Below are positions 6,889 to 10,205 of a stretch of 10,205 nt of DNA, one piece after another. A program made the translations under genes and the position numbers. The notes under the pieces are model-generated. The model worked only from the letters and a program-made list of their open reading frames with translations. It was not told where the DNA came from and did not search any database. The stretch lies in NCBI GenBank assembly GCA_964461835.1, contig CAYWVO010000075.1, positions 1 through 10,205 of the forward strand, written 5' to 3'. This DNA is from CAYWVO01 sp964461835. Its GTDB lineage: Bacteria > Zixibacteria > MSB-5A5 > WJJR01 > JAJRUJ01. Positions within the stretch are counted from its first letter, which is position 1. Each line of letters starts with the position of its first letter.

Positions 6889-6898
6889 TGAAAAACAA

Positions 6899-7176
6899 TT
6901 AAGCAGAATAATCCATCTGTAGTGGAATATCATCCAGCCCCGCATACCAGCGATAACTACTCCACTTCCATTCTTCGGGAGCCGCAACGAATCCTCGTTT
7001 GACGGGATTGTTGTGACAGTACGCGACTTTTCCCAGAGCGAGTCTTCACAGCGGCAATTATGATCATAACTACGCCGCTGCCAGACCACGCACCGGGGAG
7101 CTCGGTTTCTGAGGACCGTTACTTGGGGCAGGTATCGAGAATTCTGCTTTTTGAGGATCGCATGAATATCTTTTGC
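6899..7176 (-). pseudogene. REP-associated tyrosine transposase (RAYT) remnant, frameshifted, N-terminus missing
   Basis: Translating the - strand from about 7176 gives KDIHAILKKQNSRYLPQV, then VVWQRRSYDHNCRCEDSLWEK in one frame. The family signature then continues in another frame as VAYCHNNPVKRGF, EEWKWSSYRWYAGLDDI and a stop at 6899-6901. 'WQRR-YDHN', 'HNNPVKRG' and 'EEWKWSSYR-Y' are the hallmarks of the C-terminal half of RAYT (Y1/IS200-like) proteins, which act on REP palindromes. The break lies at the four-T run 7028-7031 (AAAA on the coding strand), where one extra A would restore the frame. The N-terminal part with the HUH motif is absent; the upstream end meets the hairpin at 7184-7210. 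It is a decayed gene, not a functional one. Confidence 0.8.
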
Positions 7177-7183
7177 GGCTGGC

Positions 7184-7210
7184 GCGGCCCTGGGCTTTGC
7201 CCAGGGTTTC
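7184..7210 (+). repeat. GGCCC-N-GGGTTTC hairpin
   Basis: The 8-bp stem CCCTGGGC (7188-7195) and GCCCAGGG (7199-7206) has loop TTT and is flanked by GG on the left and TTTCTAGG on the right. The edges match the two-headed repeats, but the stem sequence is different. It abuts the 5' end of the recognisable transposase remnant. Confidence 0.75.
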
Positions 7211-7231
7211 TAGGAGCGTTGTCCCTTGGCA

Positions 7232-7321
7232 CCAAATTCCGCCGCGTCTGGAAGACCTGATCTCCGTAAGAACTACCGCTATTGATCCAAATTCCTTCGC
7301 GCCTAGAAACCCTGATCTCCG
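7232..7321 (+). repeat. Pair of 35-bp direct repeats (period 55)
   Basis: Copies at 7232-7266 and 7287-7321 both begin CCAAATTCC and end CTGATCTCCG; 29 of 35 bases agree. The second copy runs into the hairpin at 7306-7354, so that hairpin's left arm is part of the repeat. The first copy therefore looks like a truncated duplicate of the hairpin's edge. Confidence 0.7.
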
Positions 7322-7354
7322 GGTGCGCTTCGCACGCCCTTAGATCAGGGCCAC
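7306..7354 (-). repeat. GGCCC-N-GGGTTTC hairpin with nested stem
   Basis: Read on the - strand it starts GTGGCCC (7354-7348) and ends GGGTTTC (7312-7306). The outer stem is CCCTGATCT (7310-7318) with AGATCAGGG (7342-7350); inside is GTGCG/CGCAC with a short CTT loop. Beyond the edge it reads TAGGCGCG, like the TAGG-GCG after the hairpin at 7184-7210. It belongs to the same hairpin family by its conserved borders. Confidence 0.75.
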
Positions 7355-7564
7355 ACACCAGGGCAAGGGTCAGTAGCAATTTATGAAGGATCACTTCAGA
7401 GTAATGTGGCGTTTTGTGACGGTTCGACGGATCGCATTTCATCCGGGTTCGCGATTACTTCTGGGCGGCCAACCTTCGGCGGCTTCTCGGTTGTCAGTCC
7501 TCAGTTGACAATTAATTATAACTTGGTCTCTCCGTAAGCAAAAGTAAAAAGAGACGGCCGGGGG

Positions 7565-7589
7565 AAGAAATCCCACCAGGAACGGTGGG
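7565..7589 (-). terminator. Possible terminator of the dockerin-like lipoprotein gene
   Basis: On the - strand, about 50 bases after the lipoprotein stop, CCCACC and GGTGGG form a 6-bp stem with loop GTTCCT, followed by ATTTCTT. The T-run is short and interrupted, so strength is uncertain; it could also be a dispersed palindrome. Confidence 0.45.
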
Positions 7590-7637
7590 CGACCCGAATC
7601 AAGACCGGTGAGGGAGATTTGGGAGTCACCATGAGAT

Positions 7638-8030
7638 TCATTTATCTGTATACGGCGGGCAATTGTCAGGGTATGAAATGCAGTTGCACGGATTGCAGGG
7701 TGGATACCCTGTATTGTGCATCAAATAATGGCTGGCATACTGGACGTCGATTGGATCCATACTATCATCACAATTCCAATCGCCTCGCGAGGTCGGGCAG
7801 GTGGGATCCGGCGGTGGCAACGGCTGGCCTTGAAATACATTGTCAGCTAACAGCCGAAAATCAAGTGAATCTAGTATCCCGTTGTCGTCCATGTCTCCCT
7901 GTTGTGGACAGTCACAGAATTGTGGTTCAGTGACAGAGACATCGCTACAAGCGGCAAAACAGAACAGCAAGCACAGAGCCGGCAAGCCGGTTACTGTTCG
8001 CCAAAACCATTGCCGCTGGCGATATGACAT
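7638..8030 (-). CDS. Lipoprotein with dockerin/EF-hand-like repeats
   Basis: The product of about 130 residues begins with a lipoprotein signal: basic n-region (SYRQRQWFWR), hydrophobic core LPALCLLFCF and lipobox FAAC with the lipidated Cys at 28. The mature part has two Asp-rich loops, GDMDDNGILDSLDF and GDWNCDDSMDPIDV. Each is followed by a short helix (RLLADNVF, QYASHYLM), as in type I dockerin half-repeats that bind calcium. In cellulosome systems dockerins bind cohesins, but many bacterial groups carry such repeats in other surface proteins, and no cohesin is seen here. The end is Cys/Pro-rich (CNPCNC, DNCPPY), suggesting disulphides. The ATG at 8030 gives a normal signal length; an upstream in-frame TTG at 8057 is possible. 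It is probably anchored in the outer membrane or periplasm. Function unknown. Confidence 0.7.
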   Translation of the reverse strand: MSYRQRQWFWRTVTGLPALCLLFCFAACSDVSVTEPQFCDCPQQGDMDDNGILDSLDFRLLADNVFQGQPLPPPDPTCPTSRGDWNCDDSMDPIDVQYASHYLMHNTGYPPCNPCNCISYPDNCPPYTDK

Positions 8031-8194
8031 TTCAGTACCCCAATCGGGCAAGACCAACAGCTAATACCTAATAGCCAAGTACCTGGAAGCAGTATAGCCA
8101 ATTTGATCGGATACGCCTAGGAAAATTGTCCGCTGGTGCCCGATGATCCGCGCTCGGCGGATCGGGACGTACACCACCTACGAAACCTTTAGCT

Positions 8195-8219
8195 GCCCCC
8201 CGCTGGAGCAGCGGGGGGC
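8195..8219. repeat. GC-rich 10-bp hairpin touching repeat copy 2
   Basis: GCCCCCCGCT (8195-8204) and AGCGGGGGGC (8210-8219) pair perfectly around GGAGC. Its right arm overlaps the first two bases of the two-headed repeat. No T-run follows on either strand, so a plain terminator is unlikely. It lies 3' of the DUF1761 gene. Otherwise the 8058-8298 spacer shows only the repeat. Confidence 0.65.
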
Positions 8220-8284
8220 CCTGACGTTCGTCAGGATTTCAAAGAATGGTGGGTCCTTGAAACCCGGACAAATGGGCGGGCCAC
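8218..8284. repeat. Two-headed palindromic repeat, copy 2
   Basis: It matches 6571-6637 at 62 of 67 positions. The first hairpin (CCTGACG/CGTCAGG) is kept, but two changes at offsets 58-59 (TC to GG) weaken the second stem. It lies 15 bases after the DUF1761 stop on the - strand side, in the spacer to the lipoprotein gene. Confidence 0.85.
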
Positions 8285-8298
8285 CCACATAGTTCGAT

Positions 8299-8709
8299 TT
8301 AGCGCCAGAGGCCGATGATGATGCCGGCGACCACAATCGACACGAGGTGATAAAAAATATTGATAATGGTGAGCCCGACTATCCGCCCTTCAAACCGGTC
8401 GGTGACCCACATCGCCGCTGCGATAAACACCACACCGCAGAGCAGACTGATCTGGATTGCGTCTCCGATAGAATAGGAATTGGTCCAGTCCATGATCCGC
8501 GCGACGCCGTACGAGACAAAAAATGCGCTGAGAATGGCCCAGAGATAATTGATGGGGGAAAAATCCGCCGCCACCTGTTCTTTGGTCTTGCCGATGCCAG
8601 CCATCCAGGCCTTGCCAAACAGGAATGGCGAATACCAGATCGCCCCAATGATCATATAGACCACCGCCGCGACAATCACCGCCAGATAGTTAATACCACT
8701 CGCTTCCAT
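8299..8709 (-). CDS. DUF1761 family membrane protein
   Basis: The 136-residue protein has four hydrophobic segments: INYLAVIVAAVVYMIIGAIW (~6-25), NYLWAILSAFFVSYGVARI (~53-72), IQISLLCGVVFIAAAMWVT (~85-104) and IVGLTIINIFYHLVSIVVAG (~109-131). The order of motifs is that of DUF1761: IGAIWYSPFLFGKAWM after the first helix, a KTKEQ loop, the second helix, and a terminal IIIGLW. The family's molecular role is unknown. I chose ATG at 8709, preceded by a strong GGGAGGG at 8-base spacing, over the ATG at 8742. It is a typical chromosomal gene and marks this part as host DNA rather than phage. No clear promoter was identified. Confidence 0.85.
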   Translation of the reverse strand: MEASGINYLAVIVAAVVYMIIGAIWYSPFLFGKAWMAGIGKTKEQVAADFSPINYLWAILSAFFVSYGVARIMDWTNSYSIGDAIQISLLCGVVFIAAAMWVTDRFEGRIVGLTIINIFYHLVSIVVAGIIIGLWR

Positions 8710-8838
8710 ACTGTGACCCTCCCTGGGTATGGATGAGATCAACTGTTATAGTTTATTGAAATACGGGGAAGGAGCAGGGAGGTATGGGAGGATTTCAGGA
8801 GAGGTGCAGCGGTCACGAAAGAAAATTTCTTCCGACAT

Positions 8839-8863
8839 AGCCCCAGGTGATCAACCCGGGGCT
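8839..8863 (-). terminator. Hairpin 8 bases after the tRNA-Gly 3' end
   Basis: On the - strand AGCCCCGGGT pairs with ACCTGGGGCT (one G-T pair) around TGATC. It starts 8 bases after the CCA end of the tRNA fragment, where a tRNA terminator would sit. A T-rich ATTTTCTTT follows only after about 11 bases, so termination efficiency is unsure. Its retention suggests the DNA to the left is the original downstream flank of the tRNA gene. Confidence 0.5.
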
Positions 8864-8871
8864 CAAATCTT

Positions 8872-8914
8872 TGGAGCGGGAAACGGGGTTCGAACCCGCG
8901 ACATCCACCTTGGC
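8872..8914 (-). other. 3' fragment of a tRNA-Gly(GCC) gene, probable attachment-site scar
   Basis: The - strand reads from anticodon GCC, then AAGGTGG (anticodon-stem 3' side), a variable loop, a T arm GCGGG-TTCGAAC-CCCGT, acceptor strand TTCCCGC and discriminator plus CCA (TCCA). It closely follows bacterial tRNA-Gly(GCC) from base 34 to the end. The D arm, the acceptor 5' strand and the anticodon-stem 5' side are absent: the sequence beyond 8914 no longer matches. A break in the anticodon loop with an intact 3' half is the known outcome of site-specific integration by tyrosine recombinases into tRNA genes, where the element brings its own 3' half to repair the gene at the other end. The polarity places the element at positions above 8914. 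Confidence 0.8.
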
Positions 8915-8951
8915 CGAGTTCATTCCCTCTCCACAGGAAAAACGCGAGGGC

Positions 8952-9158
8952 GTGCTGCGGGATCACACCCTGCGCATGCTCGAGAATCTGGATGCCAGGC
9001 TGAAACGGATCGAGGAGGAACTCGGGTTGCCACTGATGGAGGCGGAGGTCTTCTCGAAGGTCATGGCGCGTATTCACAGAGAAGAAGCCGAAGCCCGGCG
9101 CATCAACGAGAAGATGATCGCTGCCGGTGTGAATCACGAAGAGAGGATTGAATCATGA
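8952..9158 (+). CDS. Small coiled-coil protein, 5' end uncertain
   Basis: About 68 highly charged residues form a helix or coiled coil (MLENLDARLKRIEEELGLP, MARIHREEAEARRINEKMI) before the stop overlaps the next gene by ATGA. The open frame runs back through the tRNA fragment, but that part (RETGFEPATSTL) is the antisense translation of the tRNA and is not a real protein. GTG at 8952 has GAGGG too close to be ideal, and ATG at 8976 has no clear site. The original 5' end may therefore have been lost at the junction. The role is unknown; coupling to the propeller gene suggests an assembly partner or chaperone for it. Confidence 0.5.
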   Translation: MLRDHTLRMLENLDARLKRIEEELGLPLMEAEVFSKVMARIHREEAEARRINEKMIAAGVNHEERIES

Positions 9159-10205
9159 ATATCACCATTCAAAGCAACACCGACACCATACTGGAACTCC
9201 CCGGCCTGCCGGGCACGCTCGGACCGGGGAAAACGACCACGCTTCCCGCGATGACAGAGGACCTGGTGCGGGCCATCGATCTCGGGCTTTTGCTCGTGCC
9301 ATCCGGCGCGGAAGCGCCCGAGGGTCTGCCCCCGGTCATCTTCGAGCATCACTATCCCCAGGTGCTGCCCCTTGCGGTGGACAGAGCCTATTACGGCCGC
9401 GTCCTTCGCGCTCCAGGCGGTTTTCACGACGGGACAGCCCTCCGGGATTTCATCGCCTACTATGGAAACGGCGACGGTATGAGTTGCGCGTTCTCCGATG
9501 ACGGCATCAACTGGGACAACGAAAAAGAGGTCACGGGCATCGCGGCGGGCGGCTACCATGTCGTCTGCGCTCTGGAAAATTCAAATCGTCTTCGGATTCT
9601 CTACTGGGACCCGAACGTTCCGAACCAGCCCTACGCCATGGCCGGTCTGCGCACCGCGGTCTGCAATCCGCAGACGGACGCCTCCGTGTTCATCGAGGAT
9701 GCGGCCTGCACAGGCAATTTGGTCACCGAGGGAACCGATGCGATCTGGAACCGAGGCCACTACGGGCCGTCATTCCTCTGGTATAACCCGGAGCCGACCT
9801 CCATTCCCGGCAAGCCTTTCACCTGGCGCTACGCCATGCTCTTCATCGCCTCGACCGGAGGAAACGACAGCCTCGGTCTGGGATACTCGGACGACGGGTT
9901 GGACTGGCGGTTGTATGGAAACGCGCCGGTCCTTTCCGGTCTGATCGACACTCAGGAATGGGAGGGGGCGAACGGCTATGTCTCTTCCTGCCACGTGGAG
10001 CGCCTGGCCGACGGCCGCTGGTGGATGCTCTATTCCGGCGGGGAGGCCGGAAACGCGGGGATCGGGTACGCCTGGTCCTGGGACCGCATCCATTGGACCA
10101 AGGCCGCCTTCAATCCCGTTTTTCAGGCGGGCCAGGGGCCGTTTCTCGAGCGCTGTTACACGCCCTGCCTCGTCATCGATGCCGACGGCTCCTTTCTCCT
10201 TTACC
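9155..10205 (+). CDS. Phage-style five-bladed beta-propeller protein (GH43/GH32-like), cut by window end
   Basis: The frame is open for 350 codons to the window edge. The N-terminal ~55 residues (ILELPGLPGTLGPGKTTTLP, LVRAIDLGLLLVPSG) look like a small phage virion-attachment segment. From ~65 on, repeated blades carry the pattern 'GY-S-DG--W': MSCAFSDDGINWD (~109), LGLGYSDDGLDWR (~243), AGIGYAWSWDRIHW (~306). Matching strand turns are YGPSFLWY, GYVSSCHVERLADGRWWMLYSG and YTPCLVIDADGSFLLY. This is the layout of GH43/GH32/GH68-type propellers, which act on glycosidic bonds. The catalytic acids cannot be assigned with confidence, so glycan binding or cleavage are both open. It starts by an ATGA overlap with the coiled-coil gene. 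Codon choice (CTC, CGC, TCC, GCC) is more GC-rich than in the left cluster, as expected of a separate element. Confidence 0.65.
   Translation, partial: MNITIQSNTDTILELPGLPGTLGPGKTTTLPAMTEDLVRAIDLGLLLVPSGAEAPEGLPPVIFEHHYPQVLPLAVDRAYYGRVLRAPGGFHDGTALRDFIAYYGNGDGMSCAFSDDGINWDNEKEVTGIAAGGYHVVCALENSNRLRILYWDPNVPNQPYAMAGLRTAVCNPQTDASVFIEDAACTGNLVTEGTDAIWNRGHYGPSFLWYNPEPTSIPGKPFTWRYAMLFIASTGGNDSLGLGYSDDGLDWRLYGNAPVLSGLIDTQEWEGANGYVSSCHVERLADGRWWMLYSGGEAGNAGIGYAWSWDRIHWTKAAFNPVFQAGQGPFLERCYTPCLVIDADGSFLLY

Larger units (their letters stand above)
6534..7637. other. Gene-free repeat island with a decayed transposase
   Basis: No intact gene is supported in this 1.1-kb stretch: open frames of 60-107 codons here run through palindromes and lack coding character. 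It holds several hairpins, two kinds of short direct repeat and a RAYT remnant, listed separately. In 7355-7571 I see nothing beyond a TTGACA-like hexamer at 7505-7510 without a matching -10 at the usual distance. The island separates the phage-like + strand run from the - strand cellular genes. Confidence 0.7.

Noticed and set aside
6534..7355. CRISPR array
   Set aside because: The repeats are palindromes or single tandem pairs with irregular spacing and no regular spacers; no cas gene is visible.
7119..7442. Minus-strand open frame of 107 codons
   Set aside because: It runs through two hairpins and the 35-bp repeats, and it overlaps the RAYT remnant in a different reading; the product has no coherent domain.
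7505..7533. TTGACA with AATTAATTATAA, resembling a sigma-70 promoter
   Set aside because: The TATAA-like bases lie too close to TTGACA, and at the standard 17-base spacing the hexamer is CTCTCC. There is no + strand gene immediately downstream.
7619..7933. Plus-strand 104-codon frame opposite the lipoprotein gene
   Set aside because: It is the antisense of a gene with a clear lipoprotein signal and dockerin-like repeats, and it has no recognisable domain.
8729..9151. Plus-strand 140-codon frame crossing the tRNA fragment
   Set aside because: It contains a second antisense frame of the tRNA (GNGVRTRD), which is a classic artefact, and overlaps the better supported coiled-coil frame.

Overview
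The window looks like chromosomal DNA of an uncultured Gram-negative bacterium, carrying two different pieces of phage-derived DNA. A lipoprotein with a lipobox and two dockerin/EF-hand-like Asp repeats, moderate-to-high GC, and many intergenic palindromes beside a REP-associated transposase remnant recall genomes of the FCB group, for example Zixibacteria. That assignment is an impression from protein style and is not proven by this sequence.

Region 1 (1-6533, all + strand) is a compact phage virion cluster. It encodes a DUF2190-like capsid decoration protein, an HK97-fold major capsid protein, a hairpin, a beta-propeller protein with an Asp-box and a C-terminal beta module, and a connector-like protein carrying two 39-residue beta repeats between helical ends. 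A small unknown protein and a small helical protein follow. The run ends with two exported proteins joined by ATGA overlaps: a signal-peptide jelly-roll-like protein, and a membrane-anchored protein with Ig-like and carboxypeptidase-regulatory-like domains. No portal, terminase, protease, tape-measure or sheath gene is visible here. The first of these may lie upstream of base 1, but the cluster ends on its right without tail genes.

Region 2 (6534-7637) holds no intact gene. It is a repeat island with an imperfect palindrome, short hairpins, a 25-bp tandem duplication, a frameshifted remnant of a REP-associated tyrosine transposase (- strand), a pair of 35-bp direct repeats, and hairpins that share the frame GGCCC-N-GGGTTTC although their stems differ. 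A 67-bp two-headed version of this hairpin occurs at 6571-6637 and again at 8218-8284.

Region 3 (7638-8709) carries two - strand cellular genes, the dockerin-like lipoprotein and a four-helix DUF1761 membrane protein, separated by a repeat-containing spacer.

Region 4 (8839-10205) begins with a terminator-like hairpin, then the 3' 43 nt of a tRNA-Gly(GCC) gene (- strand) that ends exactly at the anticodon. This is the expected scar of tRNA-targeted integration. Its polarity puts the integrated element to the right. There a short coiled-coil gene and a phage-style five-bladed propeller gene (GH43/GH32-like, cut by the window end) follow, with a more GC-rich codon style than the left part.
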